A stretch of 64,000 nt of DNA from Stutzerimonas stutzeri. GTDB taxonomy: Bacteria > Pseudomonadota > Gammaproteobacteria > Pseudomonadales > Pseudomonadaceae. Location of the stretch: positions 3,534,001-3,598,000 of the forward strand of contig NZ_CP073105.1 in assembly GCF_018138085.1 (NCBI RefSeq), in the 5' to 3' direction. Of the stretch, positions 1-8,462 are shown piece after piece. The stretch's first letter is position 1. Each line of letters opens with the position of its first letter. Below the pieces are notes generated by a model, which saw nothing but the letters and a program-made list of their open reading frames with translations, searched no databases and was not told where the DNA came from. A program made the translations under genes and the position numbers.

Positions 1-416
1 GCATCGGGCGGGCGCTGCGCAACGGGCCGAACTATCTGGTGACCTTCATCGTCTTGTTCACTATGACCCAGAGCCTCGGCGGCCTGGCGGCGCCAGCGCT
101 GTTCGGTACCTATCAGGTGATGCGCGAGAAATACCACTCCAGTCACCTGACCGAACAGGTGGTGCCCGGCGACCCCCGCGTCGCCGCGCGCCTGCAAGCC
201 CAGAGCCAGGCGCTGACGCCGCGCCAGACCGACCCGCGCCTGCGCCAGGCACAGAGTGCGGCGCAGTTGAGCCAGGCGGCCACGCGTGAAGCCAACGTGC
301 TGGCCTTCAATGACGTTTTCCGGCTGATCGGCATACTTGCCATCGCGGTATTCGGCTGGACGCTCTATCGCACCCTGCGCATCGCGCAGCAGAACAGGAA
401 CGCGGCCTCTCCATGA
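1..416 (+). CDS. MFS efflux pump of the DHA2/EmrB type, C-terminal end only
   Basis: The open frame runs in from the left window edge (first full codon at base 3) and ends at 416, so only the last ~138 residues are visible. They show one hydrophobic helix (NYLVTFIVLFTMTQSLGG), a hydrophilic Gln/Ala/Arg-rich loop of about 70 residues, then a final helix (LIGILAIAVFGWTLYRTL) and a short cytoplasmic tail. A long loop before the last helix is usual in 14-TM DHA2 pumps that work with HlyD-type adaptors. The stop overlaps the next start as ATGA, so translation is probably coupled to the adaptor gene. The family call rests on this topology and on the neighbours, because the diagnostic N-terminal motifs lie outside the window. 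Confidence 0.75.
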   Translation, partial: IGRALRNGPNYLVTFIVLFTMTQSLGGLAAPALFGTYQVMREKYHSSHLTEQVVPGDPRVAARLQAQSQALTPRQTDPRLRQAQSAAQLSQAATREANVLAFNDVFRLIGILAIAVFGWTLYRTLRIAQQNRNAASP

Positions 417-1597
417 GTGAACGTACCCAAACCGAGGACCCGGAAAACCTCCAGCCCGCCCAGCCGCCGCAACCGTCGGCGGCCGCGACCGATGCCGGCC
501 CGGCACCTGACGACCCGCCGAAGACCATCAAGCCGAGCCGTCGCTCGGTCATCCTGATGGTGGTGGTCGCACTGGTCGGCGTGCTGGCGATCCTCTATGC
601 CTGGCAGCTGTGGCCGTTCAGCGGCCGCGTGGCGGTCACCGAGAACGCCTACGTGCGCGGGCAGATCACGGTTCTCGCACCGCAGGTCAACGGCTACGTG
701 ACCGAAGTCCTGGTGCAGGATTTCGAACGGGTCGCCCAGGGGCAGACACTGGTGCGCATCGACGATCGCCAGTACCGCCAGACCGTCGAGCAGCGCCGTG
801 CCGAACTGGCCGCACGACGCTTCGATCTGGAAAACCTCGAGCAGACCCTGGCCTCGAACGAGGCGACGCTGGCTTCTCGTCGTGCCGAACTGTCCTCCGC
901 CGAGGCCGAGCTGCAACGCGCCCTGGCCGACGAAAAGCGCGTCAACGAGCTGGCCCAGCGCGGTTCGGTCTCGATCCGCGAGCGCGACCAGATCCGCGCC
1001 GGTGCCCGGGCCGCAGCGGCCCGGGTGAAGCAGGCGCAGGCGGCGATCGCCATCGCCGAGCAGACGCTCAAGGCCAGCGAAGTCTCCCGCGGCGGCCTGC
1101 AGGCGCAGGTCGAAATCGCCGAAGCCGCGCTGCAACGGGCGCGGATCGACCTGGATAACACGGTGATCGAGGCGCCACGCGACGGCCAGGTCAGCGAGGT
1201 CACGGTACGCCAGGGCCAGTACGTGACCGCCGGTTCGCAACTGCTCTATCTGGTGCCGGAACAGCTCTGGGTGATCGCCAATTACAAGGAGACCCAGACG
1301 TTCGCCATGCGGCCCGGCCAGCCGGTGCAGATCGAGGTCGACGCACTGGACGGCGCGCGCCTGAGCGGACACGTCCAGCGGCTGGCGCCGGCCACCGGTT
1401 CGGAATTCAGCGTGTTGCGCCCGGACAACGCCACCGGCAACTTCACCAAGGTGGTCCAGCGCGTCCCGGTGCGTATTTCCATCGATCCGGACCAGCCTTT
1501 GGCCCAGCGTTTGCGCCCGGGGCTCTCGGTGGTGACCCACGTCGACACCGGCGCCGCCGTGCCAACCGAGCAACCGGTCGCGGACGACGCGCAATGA
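413..1597 (+). CDS. HlyD/EmrA-family periplasmic adaptor of an efflux pump
   Basis: A 394-residue membrane fusion protein. A Pro-rich cytoplasmic tail (1-45) is followed by one membrane anchor (about 46-65), then the biotinyl-lipoyl half motif (AYVRGQITVLAPQVNGYV), a long alpha-helical hairpin rich in Ala, Glu, Gln and Arg (about 110-245), the second lipoyl half (APRDGQVSEVTVRQGQYV) and a beta-barrel domain. This is the EmrA/FusA-like order. It bridges the inner-membrane pump encoded upstream and the outer-membrane channel encoded downstream, overlapping both genes by 4 bp. The substrate cannot be read from the sequence; family members export hydrophobic drugs, phenolic acids or siderophores. 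Confidence 0.9.
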   Translation: MSERTQTEDPENLQPAQPPQPSAAATDAGPAPDDPPKTIKPSRRSVILMVVVALVGVLAILYAWQLWPFSGRVAVTENAYVRGQITVLAPQVNGYVTEVLVQDFERVAQGQTLVRIDDRQYRQTVEQRRAELAARRFDLENLEQTLASNEATLASRRAELSSAEAELQRALADEKRVNELAQRGSVSIRERDQIRAGARAAAARVKQAQAAIAIAEQTLKASEVSRGGLQAQVEIAEAALQRARIDLDNTVIEAPRDGQVSEVTVRQGQYVTAGSQLLYLVPEQLWVIANYKETQTFAMRPGQPVQIEVDALDGARLSGHVQRLAPATGSEFSVLRPDNATGNFTKVVQRVPVRISIDPDQPLAQRLRPGLSVVTHVDTGAAVPTEQPVADDAQ

Positions 1598-3000
1598 GCC
1601 GTCGCCCCTGCGCCCTGCCCTGCCTGCTGACAGCGCTGTTGCTGCTGCCGCTGGCCGGCTGCATGCCGCCCCGAAAACCGCTGCCACCCGAGGCCACGTT
1701 CGCCCCGCCGGCCGACTGGCGCGAGCCAAGGGCGAAACCGGCGGAGATTTCCGTAACCTGGTGGGAAGCCTTCGCCGACCCGCAGCTGACCGCGCTGGTC
1801 GAGGCCGCCCTGGCCAACAACACCGATGTGCTGAGCGCCGCCTCGCGGGTCGAGCAGGCGCGCGAGCAGATCCAGCTGTCGCATGCCGCCCTGCTGCCAT
1901 CGCTGGACGCCGTGCTGGGTGCACAACGCCAGCGCGAGCTGAGCGTGCTGGGCATCACGCATACCACCGCCGTGCAGCCTTCGCTGCAGGTGTCCTACGA
2001 AGTCGATCTTTGGGGACGGCTACGGCGCCTGCGCGACGCGGCCGAACTGCAGTTCCAGGCCAGCGAAGCCGAACGCGACGCGGTGCGTCTGGCGGTGGCC
2101 AGCACCACCGCCCGGGCCTACGTCTCGCTGCTGTCGTTGGATCGGCAGCTGTACGTGACCCGAGAGACGGTCAAGTCCCGGCAGGAGGCGCTACGCGTTG
2201 CTGAAGACCGCGCCGGCCTCGGCTACACCTCGCAACTGGAGCTGACCCAGGCGCAGTCGGAGTACGAAGCCGCGGCCGAACTGCTGCCGCGCTTGCAGCA
2301 GGCGATCCGCGAGCAAGAAAACGCCCTGCGCCTGCTCACTGGGCGCCTGCCTGGCCAGATCGAACGCGGCGCCGGCCTCTTGGCCCTCGAGCCGCCAGCG
2401 GTGCCCGGCGTACTGCCGTCCAGCCTGCTGCGCCGCCGCCCGGACATTCAGCAGGCCGAGTTGCTGCTGGCTGCCAGCAGCCTGAACCTGCAAGCCCAAC
2501 GTGACCGTTTCTTGCCCCAGGTTCAGCTGTCGGCCAGCCTCGGCCAGCTGTTCGTCAACTCGCTGGATTACGACCCGGTGCGGGTCTGGGACCTGGGCGC
2601 CAGCGTACTGGCGCCGATCTTCAACGCCGGTCGGCTGGAAGCCGGTGTGAACATTGCCACCGCTCAGCGCGATCAGGCGGCGTTCGCTTACCGCGCCACA
2701 GCCCTGCAAGCCTTCAATGAAGTGGAGAACAGCCTGGCCGCGGTCGGCAACCTGCGCCAGCAGCTCGCGCGCGTCTCCGCACGGCGCGCCGTACTGGCGC
2801 GCTCACTGACCTACGCCGAAGACCGCTACCGCGCGGGTTATTCGTCCTACCTGGAAACCCTCGATGCCCAGCGCAACCTGTTCAACACCGAGCTGGCCGT
2901 CGTGCAATTGCGCGAAAGCCAGCTCAATGCGCTGATCCGCCTGTACCAGGTGCTCGGGGGCGGCTGGCGAGCCAGCCGCGAACCGCCTCAGCCCGGCTGA
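1594..3000 (+). CDS. Outer-membrane efflux lipoprotein, NodT family
   Basis: A 468-residue TolC-like outer-membrane factor. The N-terminus has a lipoprotein signal peptide with lipobox LAGC (Cys at about residue 23), followed by the family feature 'WWEAFADPQLTALVEAAL' and two repeated halves of long amphipathic helices ending near QRNLFNTELAVVQLRESQLNALIRLYQVLGGGW, typical of NodT/OprM-type channels. It completes a tripartite pump with the two genes upstream and overlaps the adaptor gene by 4 bp. Its 3' end overlaps the convergent PepSY gene by 13 bp. Substrate unknown. Confidence 0.92.
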   Translation: MSRRPCALPCLLTALLLLPLAGCMPPRKPLPPEATFAPPADWREPRAKPAEISVTWWEAFADPQLTALVEAALANNTDVLSAASRVEQAREQIQLSHAALLPSLDAVLGAQRQRELSVLGITHTTAVQPSLQVSYEVDLWGRLRRLRDAAELQFQASEAERDAVRLAVASTTARAYVSLLSLDRQLYVTRETVKSRQEALRVAEDRAGLGYTSQLELTQAQSEYEAAAELLPRLQQAIREQENALRLLTGRLPGQIERGAGLLALEPPAVPGVLPSSLLRRRPDIQQAELLLAASSLNLQAQRDRFLPQVQLSASLGQLFVNSLDYDPVRVWDLGASVLAPIFNAGRLEAGVNIATAQRDQAAFAYRATALQAFNEVENSLAAVGNLRQQLARVSARRAVLARSLTYAEDRYRAGYSSYLETLDAQRNLFNTELAVVQLRESQLNALIRLYQVLGGGWRASREPPQPG

Positions 3001-4379
3001 TCGACTCGCAGCCGGCGCGACCGCACCAAGCCGTCGAGCACCACCTCGCCGATCACGAACAGCAGCAAACTGACGCCCAGCACCGGCAGGAAGATGCAGA
3101 ACAGCACGGTCAAGGCCAGCGTCATCAACCGCGCCGACGGCGACAGCGCCGCCAGCGACTGCACCAGGCCAATGCGCTGCGCCGTAGCGCGCCGCAACCC
3201 CATCACATAACCGAAGGCCACCAGCGTCGCCAGTCCCAGCGCCGTGGCTGCCAGCAACAACTGGTTGGCCAGGCCGAACAGCGCGCCCATGTGCGCGTCG
3301 ATACCCCAGCGCGTGAGCTTGGCGGCCAGCGGGAAGGTGGCGAAGTCGATGCGGTCGGTGATGCGCAAAGTGCGCGGGTCGACCGCCACGGCATCGACCT
3401 GGGTCGGCCAACTGCGGTCGATCTCGGTCACCGTCCAGGCACGATCCGGCGCGCTGGCCGGTAGGATTTCCAGCTTGCCGGCGTCGATACCGGCCTTACG
3501 CGCGGCGGCGAGCACGGCGTCGAACAGCGTTGAATCCTGTGGTTGCGGCGCCGGCATCGCCATCCCCGCGTGGTGGGCGTGCTCGCCGAGCGGCGCGGCG
3601 GTCGCACCATCCAGCGCGGTGGAAACACTCGGCGTCGACATGCCCAGCGCGGCACGGGCGACGCCGATGTTGTCGCCGGCCCAGCGCGACCAGGTCAGCC
3701 CCGTGGCAGAAAAGAACAACAGGCCGATCGACAGACACAGCCCCAGGGTCGCATGCCAGTGACGCACCCCCTGCCGGCGTGGCCGCGCCGTACCGCGTGG
3801 CCGGCGGCGAATCCACCATAGCGCCAGCCCGCCCAACACGGCGACCCAGAGCCAGGACGCGGCCAGCTCGCTGTACAGCCGGCCGGGCTCGCCCAGCAGC
3901 AGGCTGCGGTGAAACTGATCGAGCCAGGTGCGCAGCGGCAGCACGCCGCTGGTGCCGTACACCGGCAGGTCACCGCGGATGTCGGCGGTGACCGGATCGA
4001 TGAACACGGCGCGGCTTTCCGAATCGCCCAGCGCGGCCGTCCTGAACATCACCCGCGTCGTGCTGCCCGGCTGGGGTGCCGGACGCACCGCCGACAGGGT
4101 CGCGGCCTCTCCGACGTAGGCCTGGGCCACCTCGACCTGGCGCGCCAGCGGCAGCGCCGTGCCGGTGCTGTCGGTGTACAGCTGCGCCGCATACAGGCGG
4201 TTCTCCAGTTGCGGGGTCAGGGCGTAGACCAAGCCGCTCAAGGCCGCGACGAAGATGAACGGGCCGACCAGCAGCCCGACATACAGATGCAGACGAATCA
4301 ACAAGCCGAGCAGCGGTTGTTGCGTTCGGGACAACGAAGATGGCGCCTCGGAACGGGCGCCGGAAATTGGTGCAGACAT
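2988..4379 (-). CDS. PepSY-associated membrane protein (possible metal/siderophore reductase)
   Basis: A 463-residue protein with the PepSY_TM architecture: helix 1 near residues 25-50 (LLIRLHLYVGLLVGPFIFVAALSG), a periplasmic PepSY region, the His-containing segment DQFHRSLLLGEPGR before helix 2, RHWHATLGLCLSIGLLFFSATGL as helix 3, a second periplasmic loop rich in His/Met (HAHHAGMAMPAP), and a C-terminal helix. The start at 4379 (MSAPISGAR) is chosen over an in-frame start at 4757, because the extra 126 residues are low-complexity Arg/Pro sequence that overlaps the next gene. Relatives are linked to ferric-siderophore or copper reduction; the His/Met loop and the DUF2946 neighbour suggest copper or iron, but this is inference. 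Confidence 0.8.
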   Translation of the reverse strand: MSAPISGARSEAPSSLSRTQQPLLGLLIRLHLYVGLLVGPFIFVAALSGLVYALTPQLENRLYAAQLYTDSTGTALPLARQVEVAQAYVGEAATLSAVRPAPQPGSTTRVMFRTAALGDSESRAVFIDPVTADIRGDLPVYGTSGVLPLRTWLDQFHRSLLLGEPGRLYSELAASWLWVAVLGGLALWWIRRRPRGTARPRRQGVRHWHATLGLCLSIGLLFFSATGLTWSRWAGDNIGVARAALGMSTPSVSTALDGATAAPLGEHAHHAGMAMPAPQPQDSTLFDAVLAAARKAGIDAGKLEILPASAPDRAWTVTEIDRSWPTQVDAVAVDPRTLRITDRIDFATFPLAAKLTRWGIDAHMGALFGLANQLLLAATALGLATLVAFGYVMGLRRATAQRIGLVQSLAALSPSARLMTLALTVLFCIFLPVLGVSLLLFVIGEVVLDGLVRSRRLRVDQPG

Positions 4380-4482
4380 GGGTGTTCGCTCGATCGGGGG
4401 CCGCGGCCGAACAAGGCCAGCGGCAGGCAAGCCAGCGACGCGCAACGCGACCGCCGGCCATGGGCAAACCGGGAGTGATCGA

Positions 4483-4899
4483 TCAGACGACTGGGGACGC
4501 GCGCGGATTGAGGCTCGGCCAGCAGTACCGCGGCGAAGCGTGCACGGCGTTGGCCAGCGGCAGCAGGCCCAGGGCGGCGCGGCGCAGCAGCGGCAACTGC
4601 GGTGTGCTGGGTGTGATCGCCGCCAGCGCCGCGGCGCCTGCGGCACAGCAGCAAGGCATCCCGAGCGCATGGGCAGCGGGTTTCGGCTCGGACTGATCGC
4701 TATGCGCGGCGTGCTCCTTCTGCCCCGTCTCGACCTGAGCGGCGAGAGGATGCCCACCGTGCTGGCGAGCCTCGGCCGCTGCGCAGTGTCCCGCCATGCC
4801 CATCATCGGCGCAGCGTTGCCCATCAGCGGCATCGCCAACAGATGCAGCAACACCGCGAAGGTGGCCAACCAGACCGGGGCGCGACGGGAGCGGAACAT
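4483..4899 (-). CDS. DUF2946-family protein
   Basis: About 138 residues. It has a hydrophobic N-terminal segment (VWLATFAVLLHLLAMPLMGNAAP), a His/Met/Cys-rich middle (MMGMAGHCAAAE, HALGMPCCC) and a second hydrophobic stretch, the layout of DUF2946. Such proteins often lie beside PepSY_TM, TonB receptor or copper-homeostasis genes, and here the gene is immediately upstream of the PepSY gene on the same strand (103 bp gap). The ATG at 4899 is preferred to the TTG at 4905 two codons earlier. The Cys/His/Met content suggests metal binding, which is not proven. Function unknown. Confidence 0.65.
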   Translation of the reverse strand: MFRSRRAPVWLATFAVLLHLLAMPLMGNAAPMMGMAGHCAAAEARQHGGHPLAAQVETGQKEHAAHSDQSEPKPAAHALGMPCCCAAGAAALAAITPSTPQLPLLRRAALGLLPLANAVHASPRYCWPSLNPRASPVV

Positions 4900-5092
4900 G
4901 GTCAATGCGGGGCTCCGATGGACGAGAAGGCGACACGCCAGGACAGGCGCAGCCGGATACCCGATCGGCTCGCGATGCGGCTGTGGCGCGGATTGTAGGT
5001 GCGCGCGGCGCCGACTGCCATGGCGCGATTGCTGAGGGTGCTCGACGGCAGGCGTCCGATGTTGCTACAGCCCTGCCCTGCCTCGCGCCTGC

Positions 5093-6352
5093 TCACCGAG
5101 TCGAGGCGGCCAGCGGCTGCGGCATCCCCAGCAGGAAGCCCTGGGCATTGGTCACCTGCAAGCCGCGCAATACCGCCAGTTCGCCATCCGTTTCGACGCC
5201 CTCGGCGACCACCTTGCTGCCCGTCTGCTCGGCGAAGCGGATGAGCGCCGCGGCCATGGCGCAGCAGTCGCTGTCGTGGTCGACGTTGTTGATCAGGCTC
5301 CGATCGAGCTTGATGACGTCCGGTTTGAGTTTGAGGATGTGCCGGAAGCTGGCATAACCGGCGCCCGCATCGTCGACCGCCAGGCGCAGGCCGGCGCGGC
5401 GCAGCGGCTCGAGAATCTCCGCGATCAGGCTGTAGTCGACGATGGAGCGGTGTTCGGTCACCTCGAGCATCAAGCGGTGCAGCGGCTGACTGGCAAGCAG
5501 CTCCACCACCGAACCGTCCACCAGGGCATCCGGACAGACGTTCAACGACAGGTAGACGTTATCAGGAATCAGTGGCAGGCCGGTCAGCGCTGCCTCCAGC
5601 AACATGCGCTCGAGCTCCGTGCGCAGCCCGACCTCACCGGCCTCGTCGAACCAGCGATCAGGCGACCGGTAGGGCTCCGGACGAAACCGGGCCAGCGCTT
5701 CGTAGCCGACGATGGTGTCGTTGGCCAGGTGGAAGATCGGCTGGTAGACACTCCGAAAATCGCGTTTTTTCATCACTGTCCTGATGCGCTCGAGCTTCTC
5801 GCCGTGCTGCCGCTGGCTGAGGGCGTGCCGCTCGAGCAAGCCCCCTGCGAAGCGGGCGAACAGGCGCAAGGCGGTCAGATCGCAGCCATCCAGGGTTCTG
5901 TCAGGTTGCGTTGCGAAGCAGCAGAAGGTCCCGTACAGCGACCCATCGCTGAAGCGAATCGGCACGCTGGCATGCGCGCCGATCGGCACACTGAGCGTCT
6001 GCGGCAGTGTCAGCGCTTCCTGAATCCCTGCCGCATCCTGAATCAGTTCCGGCAGGCGGCCGTCGACGATTCGCTGGCAATAGCTCTCCTCCAGCGGACC
6101 ACTCTCCCCGACCGCCAGAGCCAGCGGCATGGCGCGTGGGTCCCCCTCGACATGGCGGAATATCCGCCGCCCCTCGCGGAACTCGCCGATGAAGGCGACC
6201 TCCATGCGCAGGTGCCGCCGTACCACGCCCAGGGCCTCGACCAACATCTCGTCGATGGACAGATTGATCGACTCCTCGCCGCCGAGTTTCAAGGGCGATA
6301 GGCTGCTGTAATCCAGATCGGTATCCCGGCTCATGGTGGGTACTCCGCTCAT
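5093..6352 (-). CDS. GAF-EAL cyclic-di-GMP phosphodiesterase
   Basis: A 419-residue soluble protein with an N-terminal GAF-like sensor (about 35-175) and an EAL domain (about 195-415). The catalytic set looks intact: YEALARF, SLNVCP, LEVTEH, VDDAGAGYASF (the usual DDFGTGYSS varied), IKLDRSLI, AEGVE and QGFLLG. It should therefore hydrolyse c-di-GMP, with the GAF domain sensing an unidentified small molecule or redox state. No membrane segment is present. The start may be 6352 or 6334 (MSRDTDL). It stands alone between the DUF2946 gene and xthA, all on the minus strand. The ligand is unknown. Confidence 0.88.
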   Translation of the reverse strand: MSGVPTMSRDTDLDYSSLSPLKLGGEESINLSIDEMLVEALGVVRRHLRMEVAFIGEFREGRRIFRHVEGDPRAMPLALAVGESGPLEESYCQRIVDGRLPELIQDAAGIQEALTLPQTLSVPIGAHASVPIRFSDGSLYGTFCCFATQPDRTLDGCDLTALRLFARFAGGLLERHALSQRQHGEKLERIRTVMKKRDFRSVYQPIFHLANDTIVGYEALARFRPEPYRSPDRWFDEAGEVGLRTELERMLLEAALTGLPLIPDNVYLSLNVCPDALVDGSVVELLASQPLHRLMLEVTEHRSIVDYSLIAEILEPLRRAGLRLAVDDAGAGYASFRHILKLKPDVIKLDRSLINNVDHDSDCCAMAAALIRFAEQTGSKVVAEGVETDGELAVLRGLQVTNAQGFLLGMPQPLAASTR

Positions 6353-6449
6353 TCAACCAGCGCACTAGAATCGTAGGCGTCTCAACGTTGGCGGCACTGG
6401 CCGGAACGGTTGCAAAGCCTCATGTTTGAGCCTAGCGCCGATTCAGCCG

Positions 6450-7289
6450 CTACTCGGCGGCGGACGACGGCCGGCGCTTGGTTGGCCTTTTGGGCGCATC
6501 GCTGCCGGCGGCTGCCAAGGTGATCCAGGTCGGTGCGTGGTCACTGGCATGGTCCTGATCGCGCACCCAGCGGTCGACGCCCGCATCGAGCAGGCGAGGC
6601 GCCACATCGGCACTGAGCAGGAGGTGGTCGATGCGCAGACCGGAGTTCTTTTGCCAATGCTGTCGAAAGTAATCCCAGAAGGTGTAGATGCGCTCGTCGG
6701 GATATTTCGCGCGCAGCGCATCGGTCCAGCCCTGCTGCAGAAGGCGCTGGTAACAGGCGCGGCTTTCCGGCTGCAGCAGCGCATCCTTGGTCCAGGAGCG
6801 CGGGTTGTAGATGTCCTCGTCGGTGGGCACCACGTTGTAGTCGCCGGCCAGCACCACGGGGTGGCCATTGTCGAACAGCCCCGCCGCATGCTCGATCAGG
6901 CGCTCGAACCAGGCCAGCTTGTAGTCGAACTTCGGCCCCGGCTGCGGGTTGCCGTTGGGCAGGTAAAGACAGGCGACGATGATGCCGTGCGCTGCGGCCT
7001 CCAGATAACGGCTGTGGCTGTCGTCCGAGTCACCGGGCAGGCCGCGGCGGATCTCCAGCGGATCGTCGCCGCGTGACAGGATCGCCACGCCATTCCAGGA
7101 CTTCTGCCCGAGCCAGATCGCACCGTAACCGGCCGCACGGATGTCATCGATGGGAAAGTCGGCGTCCTGCGCCTTCAGCTCTTGCAGGCAAACCACGTCG
7201 GGCTGCTCTCGCTCCAGCCATTCGAGCAGATTGCTCCGCCGCGCGCGGATACCGTTGATGTTGAAAGTGGCGATTTTCAGGGAGTCCAC
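6450..7289 (-). CDS. xthA: Exodeoxyribonuclease III
   Basis: A 279-residue AP endonuclease/exonuclease of the endonuclease-exonuclease-phosphatase fold. Visible motifs are KIATFNINGIRAR at the N-terminus, LQELKAQ (metal-binding Glu), LAGDYNVVPTDEDIYNP (catalytic Asp/Asn), RIDHLLLS and DHAPTW (catalytic His). The last 20 residues (KRPTKRRPS) are a basic extension. It repairs abasic sites and 3' blocks during base-excision repair. The gene starts just after the long REP array that lies upstream of it, so its promoter must sit within or beside that array. Confidence 0.93.
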   Translation of the reverse strand: MDSLKIATFNINGIRARRSNLLEWLEREQPDVVCLQELKAQDADFPIDDIRAAGYGAIWLGQKSWNGVAILSRGDDPLEIRRGLPGDSDDSHSRYLEAAAHGIIVACLYLPNGNPQPGPKFDYKLAWFERLIEHAAGLFDNGHPVVLAGDYNVVPTDEDIYNPRSWTKDALLQPESRACYQRLLQQGWTDALRAKYPDERIYTFWDYFRQHWQKNSGLRIDHLLLSADVAPRLLDAGVDRWVRDQDHASDHAPTWITLAAAGSDAPKRPTKRRPSSAAE

Positions 7290-7329
7290 GGGTAGCCTCG
7301 CGCCGATACATGACCCTTGTTGTGACTCG

Positions 7330-8400
7330 CACCGGGGCGGCGTGGTTCGGCATATGCAAGATCGCGTTCAAGACCGTTCCCACAATAGCCGAGCGGACGC
7401 CATACCCCCGTGGGAGCGGTCTCGACCGCGAATGAGGACCAAGTGACCGTCCAGGCTATGTGCTAGCTAGCGATTCCCTGTCGCCATCCGCCCGGGGGCG
7501 GCGTGGTTCGACATATTCAAGATCGCGGTCAAGACCGCTCCCACAATAGCCGAGCGGACACCATCCCCCGTGGGAGCGGTCTTGACCGCGAATGAGAGCC
7601 AAGTGGACCGTCCAGGCTATGCGCTAGCTAGCGATCCCTTGTCTCCATTCGCCCTGGGTGAAGTAGCTCGGCATATCCAAGATCGCGGTCAAGACCGCTC
7701 CCACAATAGCCGAGCGGACACCTCCCCTGTGGGAGCGGTCTTGACCGCGAATGAGAGCCAAGGTGGACCGTCCAGGCTGTGCGCAAGCTAGCGACCCATT
7801 GTCTCCATTCGCCCGGGGCGGCGTGGTTCGACATATGCAAGATCGCGGTCAAGACCGCTCCCACAATAGCCGAGCGGACGCCATACCCCCGTGGGAGCGG
7901 TCTCGACCGCGAATGGGAGCCAAATGACCGTCCAGGCTATGCGCTAGCTAGCGACCCCTTGTTGCCACCCGCCCCGGGGCAGCGTGGTTCGACATATCCA
8001 AGATCGCGGTCAAGACCGCTCCCACAATAGCCGAGCGGACACCTCCCCCGTGGGAGCGGTCTTGACCGCGAATGAGAGCCAAGTGGACCGTCCAGGCTGT
8101 GCGCAAGCTAGCGATCCCTTGTCGTCATTCGCCCTGGGCGGTGTGGTTCGGCATATGCAAGATCGCGGTCAAGACCGCTCCCACAATAGCCGAGCGGACA
8201 CCATCCACCGTGGGAGCGGTCTCGACCGCGAATGGAAGCCAAGTGGACCGGCCAGGCTATGTGCTAGCTAGCGATCCCCTGTCGCCATCCGCCCGGGGGG
8301 GGCGTGGTTCGACACATGCAAGATCGCGGTCAAGACCGCTCCCACAATAGCCGAGCGGACACCTCCCCCGTGGGAGCGGTCTTGACCGCGAATGAGAGCC
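7330..8400. repeat. Tandem array of seven REP doublets (REPIN-like), period about 160 bp
   Basis: The sequence GATCGCG begins near 7360, 7521, 7681, 7841, 8002, 8161 and 8322, giving steps of 159-161 bp. Each unit holds a left arm (GATCGCGGTCAAGACCGCTC), a short loop with AGCCGAGCGGACACC, and an inverted right arm (GTGGGAGCGGTCTTGACCGC), so each unit can fold into a long hairpin. Each arm also has a small internal palindrome, GGTCAAGACC. The roughly 70-bp spacer carries CTAGCTAGC or CAAGCTAGC and a G/C run. Unit 1 is the most decayed (GATCGCGTTCAAGACCGTTC). Units 3, 5 and 7 share the shorter loop ACACCTCCC; the spacers after units 1 and 6 are nearly alike. No RAYT transposase gene lies in the window. 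The array fills the gap between a LysR gene and xthA. Confidence 0.92.
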
Positions 8401-8462
8401 CGATAGCTGCTCAGGCTATATGCAAAAAACCGGGCACCGCATGACCTACAGCCCAGTCCGCC

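Noticed and set aside
365..1924. 519-codon frame on the minus strand across the HlyD and NodT genes
   Set aside because: It is a GC-rich shadow of two well-supported plus-strand genes and shows no family features.
7570..8350. Several 70-95-codon frames inside the repeat array
   Set aside because: They repeat the same peptide (for example HIQDRGQDRSHNSRAD) because the DNA repeats; they lack ribosome sites and cross the hairpins.
7330..8400. CRISPR array
   Set aside because: The repeats are about 160 bp apart, the spacers are themselves nearly identical, the repeats are long inverted pairs, and no cas gene is near.
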